From: Anaerolineae bacterium
GTDB lineage: Bacteria; Chloroflexota; Anaerolineae; Anaerolineales; E44-bin32
Direction: 5' to 3'
Assembly: GCA_030605795.1 (NCBI GenBank)
Contig: JAUWHR010000052.1
Coordinates: 1 to 56,262, forward strand
DNA length: 56,262 nucleotides
Within the stretch, counting starts at the first letter, position 1, and every line of letters starts with the position of its first letter. Shown here in pieces: positions 15,772 to 24,530 of this stretch. A program made the position numbers and the translations under genes. The notes under the pieces are model-generated. The model had not been told where the DNA came from. It saw nothing but the letters and a program-made list of their open reading frames with translations, and searched no databases.

Positions 15772-16077
15772 ATGGACCTGCTTGAATTCAACACCCATTC
15801 ATTCATCGTCAAGATCTGGCTCGAAGAACCTGCCGAGGGCAACCGCCGTGGGATGTGGCGCGGTCATATCACCCATGTGCCCAGCGGCGAGCGATGCTAC
15901 TTGAAAAGCCTGTGGCAGATCGTGGCTTTCATCGCCCCTTACCTGATCGCGATGGGTGTCAAGCTCAATATTGTCTTGCGCGTGCAGGATTGGTTGAATC
16001 GCCGAGGACAAGACCAAATCGGTGACCAACAACCGTCGAGCGGATGTATCGACAGGAAAGGTTATCCAGTCGATTGA
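15772..16077 (+). CDS. small conserved-looking hypothetical protein
   Basis: A 101-residue protein, MDLLEFNTHSFIVKIWLEEP, then GMWRGHITHVPSGERCYLKSLWQIVAFIAPYLIAMGV. I recall similar short proteins in Anaerolineae annotated only as hypothetical. The first 65 residues look like a compact alpha/beta unit (IVKIWLEE, GHITHVPSGER, helix SLWQIVAFIAPYL); the rest is polar and may be disordered. It lies between the SARP regulator and the flp pilin gene on the same strand, so an accessory or regulatory role in the pilus locus is possible. The ATG follows a GGGG stretch by 5 bases. Confidence 0.6.
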   Translation: MDLLEFNTHSFIVKIWLEEPAEGNRRGMWRGHITHVPSGERCYLKSLWQIVAFIAPYLIAMGVKLNIVLRVQDWLNRRGQDQIGDQQPSSGCIDRKGYPVD

Positions 16078-16188
16078 ATGGTTTGCTGGATAGCAAGGAG
16101 GGAGATTATTGCAGAATGGATAAATGCTAACGACTGAAGGACCGGACCTTCGAAACCGTCTATTTATTACATAAGAGGAGGAACAACA

Positions 16189-16380
16189 ATGTTTACCCAC
16201 CTAAAGATCTGGCTGGCCACCCATGAAAAAGGGCAGGACCTGTCCGAGTACGCCCTACTTATTGGTCTGATCGCGCTGGTCGTCGTTGGCGCTGTGACCT
16301 TACTCGGGGGCGATATCGCACAAGTCTTTACCGACATTGGGACCTCGGTGTCCGGTTGGGGCCCCTTCGCCGGCCCGTAA
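16189..16380 (+). CDS. flp: Flp-family type IVb pilin
   Basis: A 63-residue pilin. The Flp signature is clear: a short polar leader, then KGQDLSEYALLIGLIALVVVGAVTLLGG, with Gly before the prepilin peptidase cut and Glu at position 5 of the mature protein, followed by the hydrophobic helix. It is the major subunit of the Tad pilus. AAGAGGAGG provides a very strong ribosome-binding site, and a stable hairpin directly follows the stop, both consistent with the need for much more pilin than assembly proteins. No second pilin gene is visible. Confidence 0.92.
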   Translation: MFTHLKIWLATHEKGQDLSEYALLIGLIALVVVGAVTLLGGDIAQVFTDIGTSVSGWGPFAGP

Positions 16381-16409
16381 ACGAGTGGCCGCAAAAGGGG
16401 TATTACCTG

Positions 16410-16450
16410 GGGGATAGCCACCAAATTCCCCTAAGCTGGTGGCTATCCCC
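16410..16450 (+). terminator. 13-bp hairpin after flp (attenuator or mRNA 3' stabiliser)
   Basis: GGGGATAGCCACC (16410-16422) pairs perfectly with GGTGGCTATCCCC (16438-16450). No T run follows, so it probably acts as a partial terminator or as a stop for 3' exonucleases that leaves a stable flp message, lowering expression of the genes downstream. Confidence 0.65.
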
Positions 16451-16460
16451 ACCTTGGGCG

Positions 16461-16931
16461 ATGATAAAGATCGACATTTTCGACAGGCTGGCGACCAAAT
16501 CCATGAGCGCAGACACCAGGATGACCACTGCAATACACCGGACCAATCGCACAATCAACAACCGCGGACAGGAACTGATCGAATTGGCGATACTGCTCCC
16601 CCTGCTTCTGTTGATCTCTTTTGGCGTGCTTGATTTAGGACGCCTATACCACGCCGCCATCACTATCGCCAACGCCGCCCGCGAGGGAGCTCGCTATGGC
16701 ACATTCTATCCATCAGACGTGAGCGGCATCATCGCCGCCACCGAAGCCGAAGCACAAGCCTCGAGCCTAGATCTGAGCACCAGCCTGATCAATGTAGGTT
16801 GCCCTGAGGGTTGCGGCAGCGGTCTGCCCATTCGGGTGACCGTGCGCTACGATTTTCGCCTCATAATGGGCCTGGTCTTTCCTGATCCAAATCTCCAGCT
16901 TATTCGGTTCGCTGAGATGATGGTGCCGTGA
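16461..16931 (+). CDS. TadE-like minor pseudopilin
   Basis: A 156-residue protein with one N-terminal membrane helix. NNRGQELIELAILLPLLLLISFGVLDLGRLYHAAITIANAAREGARYG is the TadE domain hallmark, with Gly before the Q-E-L-I-E processing region. The start is uncertain: ATG 16461 lies right after the flp hairpin without a clear ribosome-binding site; ATGs at 16503 and 16519 are alternatives and would give a more typical short leader. The C-terminal part has three cysteines (CPEGCG). It overlaps the next tadE-like gene by one base (TGATG). Confidence 0.85.
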   Translation: MIKIDIFDRLATKSMSADTRMTTAIHRTNRTINNRGQELIELAILLPLLLLISFGVLDLGRLYHAAITIANAAREGARYGTFYPSDVSGIIAATEAEAQASSLDLSTSLINVGCPEGCGSGLPIRVTVRYDFRLIMGLVFPDPNLQLIRFAEMMVP

Positions 16932-17317
16932 TGATCGCTCATCGATCACGCCAACGCGGGCAAGAATTGGTTGAGTACGCAATAACCCTTCCCCTTTTTC
17001 TGCTTCTAGTGATGGGCATCCTGGATATGGGTCGGGCGACCTACTATTACAGCGCGATCCACAATTCAGCCCGCGAAGGCGCTCGCTATGGCATCATCCA
17101 TCCTGAGGACGTGACTGGGATTGAGACCGTCGTGCTCACCAAAGCCGTCGGATTGGATCCCGCCTTCCTGACCGTCACCACCGTCTTGCCCGATGAGGGC
17201 ACGATACGGGTCACCGTGACTTTTCAATTTCGACCGATCACACCCATCGTTGGCGCTCTTCTCGGCTCGAATGAAGTGACCTTAGGTAGCCAGGCAACCA
17301 TGCGGATTGAGGGGTAG
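16931..17317 (+). CDS. TadE/TadF-like minor pseudopilin
   Basis: A 128-residue paralogue of the preceding protein: SRQRGQELVEYAITLPLFLLLVMGILDMGRATYYYSAIHNSAREGARYG is the TadE domain with one membrane helix, followed by a small beta-rich domain (IRVTVTFQFRPITP). The ATG at 16931 overlaps the upstream stop codon, so translation is coupled; a GTG three bases earlier is an alternative. TadE/TadF pseudopilins are processed by the prepilin peptidase and help pilus assembly or surface attachment. Confidence 0.87.
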   Translation: MIAHRSRQRGQELVEYAITLPLFLLLVMGILDMGRATYYYSAIHNSAREGARYGIIHPEDVTGIETVVLTKAVGLDPAFLTVTTVLPDEGTIRVTVTFQFRPITPIVGALLGSNEVTLGSQATMRIEG

Positions 17318-17385
17318 CGGAATTGTTGAATGATGAACCAAGACCTACAGACGATGCCACTTTGCTCAACCGAGGAGTTCGGGAT

Positions 17386-18504
17386 ATGAAATTCCCTAAC
17401 CACCTTTCACCGCGCGGACAAAGCATGGTCACCGTGGCGATCTTGTTGTTCGTCTTCATCGGCATGCTGGCGTTGGTGCTTGACGGTGGTTATGCCTACC
17501 TGCAACGCCGTGCCGCCCAAACCGCGGCCGATGCCGGCGCATTGGCCGGTGCCCGTGAGTACTGCCTGGTGGACGATGTCAACCTGGCGATCAATACCGC
17601 GCTCGAGTACGCCATCAATCGAAACACTGCCATCGAAGCCGAAGCCTCGATTGATGCCGATGGCATCGTCACCGTCCAGACCCACATCCCATTTACCACT
17701 TTCTTTGGCCAGTTGCTCGGCCAGCCCACTATAACCTCATCCGCCATCGCTGCCGCCGGGTGCTTCGTACCTGGGGCTGCCGTCGGTATCCTGCCGGTCG
17801 CCTGGAACTGCTCCCCACCCATCGAAGGCTTTCCATCCCACAGCAAGGATTGCAGCATCTTATTCGACAAACTATATGTCATCATGGATTCAAAAACATC
17901 AGAGAAGGACTTCTACTGCCAGGACCCCCCGAACTCGGGGTTACCCGAAGGCACCCTTGACTGCGATTACGATGATGATGGCTTGGACGACTTGATCGCC
18001 GGGGGCGACCGCAGTTGGCTGGACCTCAACGGAGGTGGAGGTGGTAGTAGTGAGTTGGTGGATTGGATCAACGGTGGATTTGACGGCATAACCAAGATTC
18101 ACACCTGGTACGGCGGGCAATCCGGCGTGGCTACTGATGTCTTTCAGGCTGCCGCCGGCCGGGTAGGTGACTATGTTTTATTCCCGGTATTCGACGCCTA
18201 CTGCGACCAACCTGGCGCGTTGCCCGAGTACTCCTGCCCTGATCTCTACCACTCCATCGACACCACCGTCCCTAGCGGAGGCGCTTCAACCCTTTATTAT
18301 CACGTCATCAGTTTTGCTTACTTCCGTATCACCTGTGTCGATGCACCCCCTTATGGACCATGCCCGGGTCATGAAGCAGCCGGGCTTCCCAATCAAGTAA
18401 AGACAATCGAGGGCTATTTTGTCAAAAAAATCCCGCCTGGCTTATCTGGTAAACCGGGAGGTGGTAAGGACGCCGGAGCCTATACGCTGTACTTAATCCA
18501 GTGA
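17386..18504 (+). CDS. TadG-like pilus-associated protein
   Basis: A 372-residue protein. The ATG at 17386 is preferred over an upstream TTG because GAGGAG lies 8 bases before it. The N terminus SPRGQSMVTVAILLFVFIGMLALVLDGGYAYLQRRAAQTAADAGALAGA is the Tad-like (DUF2134/TadG) domain with one membrane helix. The remaining extracellular region holds several cysteines and an acidic, Gly-rich stretch (YDDDGLDDLIAGGDRSWL, LNGGGGGSS). No von Willebrand domain is apparent. TadG-type proteins are thought to anchor or tip the pilus machinery at the cell surface. Confidence 0.82.
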   Translation: MKFPNHLSPRGQSMVTVAILLFVFIGMLALVLDGGYAYLQRRAAQTAADAGALAGAREYCLVDDVNLAINTALEYAINRNTAIEAEASIDADGIVTVQTHIPFTTFFGQLLGQPTITSSAIAAAGCFVPGAAVGILPVAWNCSPPIEGFPSHSKDCSILFDKLYVIMDSKTSEKDFYCQDPPNSGLPEGTLDCDYDDDGLDDLIAGGDRSWLDLNGGGGGSSELVDWINGGFDGITKIHTWYGGQSGVATDVFQAAAGRVGDYVLFPVFDAYCDQPGALPEYSCPDLYHSIDTTVPSGGASTLYYHVISFAYFRITCVDAPPYGPCPGHEAAGLPNQVKTIEGYFVKKIPPGLSGKPGGGKDAGAYTLYLIQ

Positions 18505-18546
18505 GGTTGCGAATGTATAAATCGCATCACTTAAAGGAGTGACAAG

Positions 18547-19428
18547 TTGAGCCGACGCACAGGATTGATCGTGGCACTGATAGGAATCGCCGCCGTAGTG
18601 GTGGGCGCTTTTATCTTCTCAAGGATCGCAGGACGGAGCATAGCCCCACTACCACAGCCTACCCCCCTACCACCAAGAACGGAGACCGTGCTTGTCACCA
18701 CCCATGACATCCCCCTCCGGGCATTGCTAAAAGCCCAAGATATGACGTTGGTGGAGGTACCGGTTGAGCTCGCTCCACCAAATGCCCTACACGAGATCAG
18801 CCAGGCTCTCGATCGGATCACCAAAATCCCGCTCGTAACCGGTGAAATCGTGATGGAGCATCATCTGGCTGATCCAACCAACATCAAACAGGACCTGGCT
18901 TTCATCATCGGCGACGATCAGGTACTCATGGCCTTCCCAGCCACCGATCTGATGAGCCAGATTAACATGCTCCAACCGGGTGACATCGTCGACATTCTGG
19001 TCTCCATCGAACAGCCGGTTTTGCCTGGTCAGATCGGATCAGTAAACCTGTTTGCCGAAGAGGGAAAAGTAGAGCAGGAGCTGTTCACCTTCAATGCCCT
19101 CCAACGGATTGAAATTTCGGCGGTGGTGGTCGAGATCATTCCCACACGTCAGACAGGTTCAACCACGTCAAGGACTGCGAGTACTGGTCTGGCTGAGGCT
19201 GAGGCCACACCCCAACCCACACCCACGCCCCAACCATCGCAGATCGAACCACAAGCGATCCTGATGGCGCTCTCGCCTCAGGATGCGCTGGTGCTCAAAC
19301 ACCTTAAAGATGCTGGAGGGATTATCGACATCGTGTTACGCGCCCCAACCTCGGACCAGCTGTTCGAGCTCAGCCCGGTGATGTCGGAGTACCTCAAAGA
19401 TCGTTATGAACTGGTGATATCACGCTAA
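18547..19428 (+). CDS. cpaB: Flp pilus assembly protein CpaB/RcpC
   Basis: A 293-residue protein starting at TTG 18547 behind AAAGGAG. One membrane helix (residues about 7-27) is followed by a Pro-rich linker and a SAF domain (VLVTTHDIPLRALLKAQDM, VTGEIVMEHHL) and the RcpC/CpaB C-terminal domain (LMAFPATDLMSQINMLQPGDIVDILVSI). A Thr/Pro-rich insertion (EATPQPTPTPQPSQ) breaks the C-terminal domain. In diderm bacteria CpaB works with the secretin; no secretin gene is present here, so it presumably acts at the membrane-cell wall interface. Confidence 0.88.
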   Translation: MSRRTGLIVALIGIAAVVVGAFIFSRIAGRSIAPLPQPTPLPPRTETVLVTTHDIPLRALLKAQDMTLVEVPVELAPPNALHEISQALDRITKIPLVTGEIVMEHHLADPTNIKQDLAFIIGDDQVLMAFPATDLMSQINMLQPGDIVDILVSIEQPVLPGQIGSVNLFAEEGKVEQELFTFNALQRIEISAVVVEIIPTRQTGSTTSRTASTGLAEAEATPQPTPTPQPSQIEPQAILMALSPQDALVLKHLKDAGGIIDIVLRAPTSDQLFELSPVMSEYLKDRYELVISR

Positions 19429-19485
19429 CGGCTTGCCCCACACCAGGGTTGATAGCCGACGAAGGTCATGGAAAGGAAGTGGAAA

Positions 19486-20739
19486 ATGTCCGATACAAGC
19501 AACCCCATCACAGTAGTGGCCATCGCCGATGACCAACCCACTCAACAGCAGATCACCTCCGCCCTCAGCTCACAACAGGGGTTCCAGCTGGTGGCAGTGT
19601 TGGACAACCTGGAAAATGTGACCCAGGAAATACCCTCTCTGCAGCCACAGATCATCATACTAGATCATCAGGTTGATGAGCAATCCACCCTGGATACCAT
19701 CGACGAGCTTGCTTTTAAGTTTCCTGATATCGCCACCGTGGCCATCATCCCTATCAATGACCCGCTGCAAGCTCAGCAGGTGATGTTAGCTGGTGTGCGG
19801 GGGTTTCTCCTTCAACCCTTCACCCAGGTGAATCTACTGAGCACACTCAGACGTGTGCGCGATCTGGAGGCTCGTCGCCAGCAGTCCCGGGCAGCGGCCG
19901 CCGATGCCGCCGAGCGAACAGAACCTCTACGGATCTTGACCTTCTATAGCCCACGAGGCGGTGTGGGTTGCTCGACCCTGGCGGTTAACTTGGCCGTGGC
20001 ATTGTACGAAACGTTCGAAGATCGGGTTCTGCTCATGGAGGGAAAGCTGCTCTTTGGTCACCTGGGCCTGATGCTCAATATTCGCCCCCAAAACACCATT
20101 GCTGACCTCATCCCTCACGCCGGCACACTGGACACCTCACTGGTTGGTGAGGTGGTAGTTGAGCATGTCACCGGCATCCACGTACTGCTTAGCCCAACCG
20201 ATGTGCAAGTCGCACAGGGCATCCGTCCGGACGACTTGTTCAATGTCTTGAGATGCGTGCGAAAAATGTATGACTTCATCGTGATTGACGCCGGTAGCTA
20301 TCTCAACGAGAACGCCGTGACCCTCATGGATGCCGCTGACCGGGTCATGCTGGTCACCACCCCTGATCTAGGCGCGTTGCATGATACCAGCCGTTTTATC
20401 CATCTCAGCCGATCGCTGGCTTATCCGGCCGGGAAATTGCTCACCATTCTCAATCGGGCCGGTATGCCGGCTGGAGTGAAGACCAAAGACATCAACGCTG
20501 CCCTGCACCATGACTTGTATGCTCAAATCCCAGATGACACTTCAAACGTCACCCGCAGCCTGAACCGCGGGGTCCCCCTGGTTTTCAGGTATCCCCGCAG
20601 CCCAGCCAGCCGTGCCATCAAGCAATTAGCATTGTCGTTGTCCAACATCGGCGTGGAAGAGCCAACCAAATCATTGGCGAGCCTGATCTCACTGGCCGCT
20701 AGAGTTCGAGGACGATTAGCATCCGCTCGGGTTGGGTAG
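19486..20739 (+). CDS. cpaE: CpaE/TadZ-like protein (receiver-like + MinD-like ATPase)
   Basis: A 417-residue cytosolic protein. ATG 19486 has the better ribosome-binding site (AGGAAGTGG); ATG 19468 is possible. Residues 10-130 are an atypical receiver domain (VVAIADDQPTQQQITSAL, IIILDHQVDEQ, GVRGFLLQPFTQVNLL). The second half is a MinD/ParA-type domain with VIDAGSYLNENAVTLMDAAD, but its Walker A reads SPRGGVGCST, lacking both usual lysines of KGGxGK, so ATP hydrolysis may be impaired. CpaE/TadZ proteins place the pilus machine at its site in the cell. Confidence 0.88.
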   Translation: MSDTSNPITVVAIADDQPTQQQITSALSSQQGFQLVAVLDNLENVTQEIPSLQPQIIILDHQVDEQSTLDTIDELAFKFPDIATVAIIPINDPLQAQQVMLAGVRGFLLQPFTQVNLLSTLRRVRDLEARRQQSRAAAADAAERTEPLRILTFYSPRGGVGCSTLAVNLAVALYETFEDRVLLMEGKLLFGHLGLMLNIRPQNTIADLIPHAGTLDTSLVGEVVVEHVTGIHVLLSPTDVQVAQGIRPDDLFNVLRCVRKMYDFIVIDAGSYLNENAVTLMDAADRVMLVTTPDLGALHDTSRFIHLSRSLAYPAGKLLTILNRAGMPAGVKTKDINAALHHDLYAQIPDDTSNVTRSLNRGVPLVFRYPRSPASRAIKQLALSLSNIGVEEPTKSLASLISLAARVRGRLASARVG

Positions 20740-20793
20740 GAGATAACCGATCAGAGTTGAGTAAGACGACATCAATGTGAGGTAGACAACAAC

Positions 20794-21765
20794 ATGTATT
20801 CCGAGTTTCCAGCACTTACCGCCATTGGAATATTCGTCCTGCTGGCCATTGGATTATCTCTTTTGGGTTTGACCCGCGCGCTTGCGGCCGACGACGGGAT
20901 GCACGATCGCATTCACACTTATGCAGTCATCCACCAGGATGTGCCTCGCCGAGAACGCGGTCGCCGACGAGCTCGACTAGCACGCCTTCGGATACGACTG
21001 AACGCAATGCTCTCCTCATTTAGCTCCGAGAAGGTGAGCATGCAGCTCATACAGGCCAACCTGCACGTCAGCGTGACCGAATTCATCCTGATGCGTATAG
21101 GGTTGGCGTTAACCAGCCTGATATTGGGCTGGCTGGTCTCCCAATCCTTGCTCCCGGGCTTGGGCTTGGCGATGATCGCCTACCTGATCCCGGAATTATA
21201 TCTACGGCGACTTATCAGCCGGCGGCATATCCAATTTGAGAAACAACTCATAGACGTACTGGTGCTGATAAACGGAGCCGTTCGGGCTGGCTTCAGTCTG
21301 CTGCAAGCCTTGGAAATTGTGATGCGCGAAATGAAGCCCCCCGCTTCCGAGGAGTTCAAACGAGTGGTGCACGAGGTAGGCTTGGGCTTGGCTCTTCCCC
21401 AAGCTCTGGCAAACCTCGCCACTCGGATGCAGAACGACGACCTGAACCTGATGGTAACTTCGATCGAAATCCATTACCAAGTGGGCGGCAATCTGGCGAC
21501 TATGCTATCCGCGGTCACCGAGACAATACGCGAGCGCATACGACTGTTCGGTGAGGTCCGGGTGATCACCACCCAGCAACGCTACACGGGCTATCTGTTA
21601 TCGGTCCTGCCGTTTATCATCGGAGCCTTATTGTTCATCATGAATCCAGAATACATGATCCAGCTGTTTAATCCAGGTCCATATCTATGTATTCCATTTG
21701 GCGCCATCATCGGCATCATTCTGGGTCATTTCGCTATCCAGCGTATTGCAAGAATCGAGATCTAA
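20794..21765 (+). CDS. tadB: Tad pilus inner-membrane platform protein TadB
   Basis: A 323-residue membrane protein with an N-terminal helix, a basic cytoplasmic segment (RRERGRRRARLARLRIRLN), paired helices near residues 95-130, a T2SSF domain (LIDVLVLINGAVRAGFSLLQALEIV, GLALPQALANLATRM) and two C-terminal helices (SVLPFIIGALLFIM, IIGIILGHFA). This is the usual TadB layout. It forms the membrane platform with TadC, on which the CpaF ATPase drives pilin polymerisation. GAGGT lies about 10 bases before the ATG. Confidence 0.88.
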   Translation: MYSEFPALTAIGIFVLLAIGLSLLGLTRALAADDGMHDRIHTYAVIHQDVPRRERGRRRARLARLRIRLNAMLSSFSSEKVSMQLIQANLHVSVTEFILMRIGLALTSLILGWLVSQSLLPGLGLAMIAYLIPELYLRRLISRRHIQFEKQLIDVLVLINGAVRAGFSLLQALEIVMREMKPPASEEFKRVVHEVGLGLALPQALANLATRMQNDDLNLMVTSIEIHYQVGGNLATMLSAVTETIRERIRLFGEVRVITTQQRYTGYLLSVLPFIIGALLFIMNPEYMIQLFNPGPYLCIPFGAIIGIILGHFAIQRIARIEI

Positions 21766-21824
21766 TTGAAATTATGTTAACCGATGTTCATTTCATGTCC
21801 GTATTAGAAACAGGAAACGGTTGA

Positions 21825-22874
21825 ATGCAACCAATTTTAATATCTCTCGCCGGTTTCGCTCTGTTTATAGCAGGTTTGGCATTTTTCCTGTTCGGCCTTC
21901 AAGCGTTCTCAGCCAGCGAACTGTCTCAGCGCCTCCACGAGTACGTAATCCAGCAAACAGAGTGGCCAAAAAATCGGACCCCATCATTCACATCTCGCAG
22001 GTCCGAACTTGCCGGATCGTTCCGAATACGCATCATTTCACCCTTGTTCAAGAAGCTCGGCCGACTCCTGGGACAGCTTACACCTGGTCGATTGTCTACC
22101 AATCTAGAGCGCCGGTTGGCCCTCGCTGGTAACCCAATGGGCTTAGGACCCCGGGAGTTTTATGGCATTCGGTTCGTTTTCACCCTGATCGGTATTTGGC
22201 TGGCTTTCAAGATCCTACAGGGAGAGTTCTTCCAACTGGGCTCTTCCACCGGAAGCATCGCTGTTTCTACGGCAAAACTGGCGGGTGGTGCCTATGCGAC
22301 GACACCCCCGATCAACCTGACCAACTTATTGATGAGCATCCTAGCTCTTATTGTGGTTTCCAATCTCCCGAAAACCTGGCTGAAGCGAAAGGTGCGCGCC
22401 AGAAGAAACGCGATACGCAAGGGTTTGCCCGACGCACTAGATATGCTTAGTGTGTGCGCGGACGCGGGGTTGGGCTTCGATCAATCCCTACAACGAGTGA
22501 GCGAACACTGGAAGACCTCACTCGGTACTGAGTTTGGTCGGGTGGTAGCTGAAATGTCAATGGGCGTGCCCCGCCGGACAGCGCTGAGCAACTTATCCGA
22601 CCGGGCGGATGTGACCGAGCTGTCGAGCTTCGTGGCGGTCATCCTCCAGTCCGATCAATTGGGAATGAGCATCACCGACACCTTACAAGCCCAGGCAAAG
22701 CAAATGCGAATTGAGAGACGTTTTCGAGCTCAAGAACTGGCCCGTAAAATGCCGCTTAAGATGCTCTTCCCCCTTATGCTGCTGATTTTTCCAGCGATGC
22801 TAGCCGTGATACTGGGACCAATGATCCCGGTAATGGTTGAACTATTCGCAACACTTGGGAGCACTACTCGGTGA
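21825..22874 (+). CDS. tadC: Tad pilus inner-membrane platform protein TadC
   Basis: A 349-residue membrane protein. An N-terminal helix (LISLAGFALFIAGLAFFLFGL), a basic stretch, a central hydrophobic pair and a T2SSF domain (GLPDALDMLSVCADAGLGFDQSLQRVSEHW, MGVPRRTALSNLSDR, SDQLGMSITDTLQ) are followed by a C-terminal helix (KMLFPLMLLIFPAMLAVIL). It is the second half of the platform pair with TadB, 59 bp upstream. An AGGAAACGG stretch precedes the ATG. Confidence 0.88.
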   Translation: MQPILISLAGFALFIAGLAFFLFGLQAFSASELSQRLHEYVIQQTEWPKNRTPSFTSRRSELAGSFRIRIISPLFKKLGRLLGQLTPGRLSTNLERRLALAGNPMGLGPREFYGIRFVFTLIGIWLAFKILQGEFFQLGSSTGSIAVSTAKLAGGAYATTPPINLTNLLMSILALIVVSNLPKTWLKRKVRARRNAIRKGLPDALDMLSVCADAGLGFDQSLQRVSEHWKTSLGTEFGRVVAEMSMGVPRRTALSNLSDRADVTELSSFVAVILQSDQLGMSITDTLQAQAKQMRIERRFRAQELARKMPLKMLFPLMLLIFPAMLAVILGPMIPVMVELFATLGSTTR

Positions 22875-22907
22875 ATTCTCGCGATGTGGGAACGCAAAGG
22901 AGTACGT

Positions 22908-24485
22908 ATGTCTGCTAACACTGCTGACACACTTCTGAACCATCCCCGATATCAAATGGCGCTTCATCACCTGCAAAAGGGGGAATGGAAATCGGGATTA
23001 GCCCAGGTGGAACACCTGATGGTTCAGTTCCCGCTTGTGCCTGAGCTACGTGCACTGCGCCAGGACTTTAAATTACGAGCCAAGTTTGACCAGGATGAGG
23101 TAAACGATCTGGCAATCGAAAGACGGCATCGACTTATAAAGTTTGTGACGCGGGTGGGGGTAGTTATCCTGGTCGTCGCTCTAACCTTCTGGGGTATACA
23201 AAAGTATTCCACTTGGCTGGGGGAACAGTTGGACCTTGCCCGGCAGAGGGTGGAACATGAAATCCAGATGGCTCAGCTAAACGCCAAATCGAGGGATTCC
23301 CAGGCCTTCTTGATGGCCGGTAGACCAGGCGAGGCGAAAGCATTACTCGATGAGATAGCCGCCACCAATCCTGAATTCCCTGGTCTGCAGCAATCCCTAG
23401 CACAAGCCGAAGCAGCTTCCTCGCTTGAAACGCTGTATAAAGAAGCGATGGGGCTCATCTATATAGATGATTGGCCAACTGCCAAGATGATCCTTGAGGA
23501 CATTGTGGCACAAGAACCTAATTATCGGGATGTCTCAGCCCAACTGGCTAACATTGAGAAGCAAACTTTACTCAGCGATATCTTCGCCCAAGCCGAGGAG
23601 AATTTTCAAGCCGAGATATGGGACATGGCTGTCGCCGGATTTGAAAGCGTGCGGGCGCTCCATCCTGAGTATCGACCGGAGATGGTTGAGGAGCGCTTGT
23701 TCCACAGCTATGTGAACGCAGCCCGGACGATGCTCATAGATCAGGCTGACTCACTGCAAACCCTAAAGATCGCTGAAGGTTACTTTCGAAAGGCGTTGGC
23801 TTTAAGACCTCAGAATTCGGATATAAAGTCCGAACGAGAACTGGCGCGATTGTATCTAAAAGCACAACATGATTTCAACCTTGGTCGGTGGAGTGATGTA
23901 ATTACTGACCTTGAGGTCGTCTATGCTGAAGATCCTGAGTACGCAACGGGCACTGCAAGGCAAACTCTGTACGATGCCTACGTAGCTCGAGGCAATAGCC
24001 ATATGGTTAGTATGGAATACGACACAGCCCTGATCGATTATCAACGGGCGATAGCCCTTGTTGAGCAAGATCATCAGGCTGACCTGCGGATGTATGAAGC
24101 CCAATTGGAGGTTGCTGAAGCGCTAGGCGCACAAAGCGACTACGAGGCTGCAGTGATCCATTACAAAGCTGCAGTAGAGATCAGTGACCTAAAAGCGCGA
24201 GCCCTGCAACAGAATAACTACACCCTGGCAGCAACGCTTGAGGAAGCCGAGAGTTATGCCCGAGCGGCAAACTTTAGTTTGGCATTTGAGCGATATCGTT
24301 ATGCCATAAGCATCACCGAAAAGGTTCAAGCCACCATCATCCATGTCGTGACATCCGAGGATTACCTTACCCTGTTAGCTTGCCGCTACGGTTCAACTGT
24401 CCGCGCAATTGTACTGGCAAACGACATCGTCGATCCAAACCTGATCATTAACGGAGAGGAATTGATCATCCCGGTGTTTCCATAG
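22908..24485 (+). CDS. TPR-repeat membrane protein with C-terminal LysM-like domain
   Basis: A 525-residue protein; ATG 22908 follows AAAGGAG by 5 bases. A short N-terminal TPR-like unit (MALHHLQKGEWKSGLAQVEHLM) is followed by one membrane helix near residues 78-98 (VTRVGVVILVVALTFWGI), then a long run of TPR-like helices (FAQAEENFQAEIWDMAVAGF, KAQHDFNLGRWSDVITDL). The last 48 residues (HVVTSEDYLTLLACRYGSTV, then ANDIVDPNLIINGEELIIPV) are LysM-like, a peptidoglycan-binding module. It holds the place of TadD. The LysM would let it tether the pilus machine to the wall of a cell without an outer membrane; that is inference. Confidence 0.78.
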   Translation: MSANTADTLLNHPRYQMALHHLQKGEWKSGLAQVEHLMVQFPLVPELRALRQDFKLRAKFDQDEVNDLAIERRHRLIKFVTRVGVVILVVALTFWGIQKYSTWLGEQLDLARQRVEHEIQMAQLNAKSRDSQAFLMAGRPGEAKALLDEIAATNPEFPGLQQSLAQAEAASSLETLYKEAMGLIYIDDWPTAKMILEDIVAQEPNYRDVSAQLANIEKQTLLSDIFAQAEENFQAEIWDMAVAGFESVRALHPEYRPEMVEERLFHSYVNAARTMLIDQADSLQTLKIAEGYFRKALALRPQNSDIKSERELARLYLKAQHDFNLGRWSDVITDLEVVYAEDPEYATGTARQTLYDAYVARGNSHMVSMEYDTALIDYQRAIALVEQDHQADLRMYEAQLEVAEALGAQSDYEAAVIHYKAAVEISDLKARALQQNNYTLAATLEEAESYARAANFSLAFERYRYAISITEKVQATIIHVVTSEDYLTLLACRYGSTVRAIVLANDIVDPNLIINGEELIIPVFP

Positions 24486-24530
24486 TCAGGGAAACTATGT
24501 GCGCTTTCTATTGAGATAGGGAAGGTTAAT

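Noticed and set aside
15477..15785. Several 60-100 codon frames before the pilus operon
   Set aside because: They cross stacked G/C hairpins and repeat fragments, on both strands, with low-complexity composition and no ribosome-binding site.
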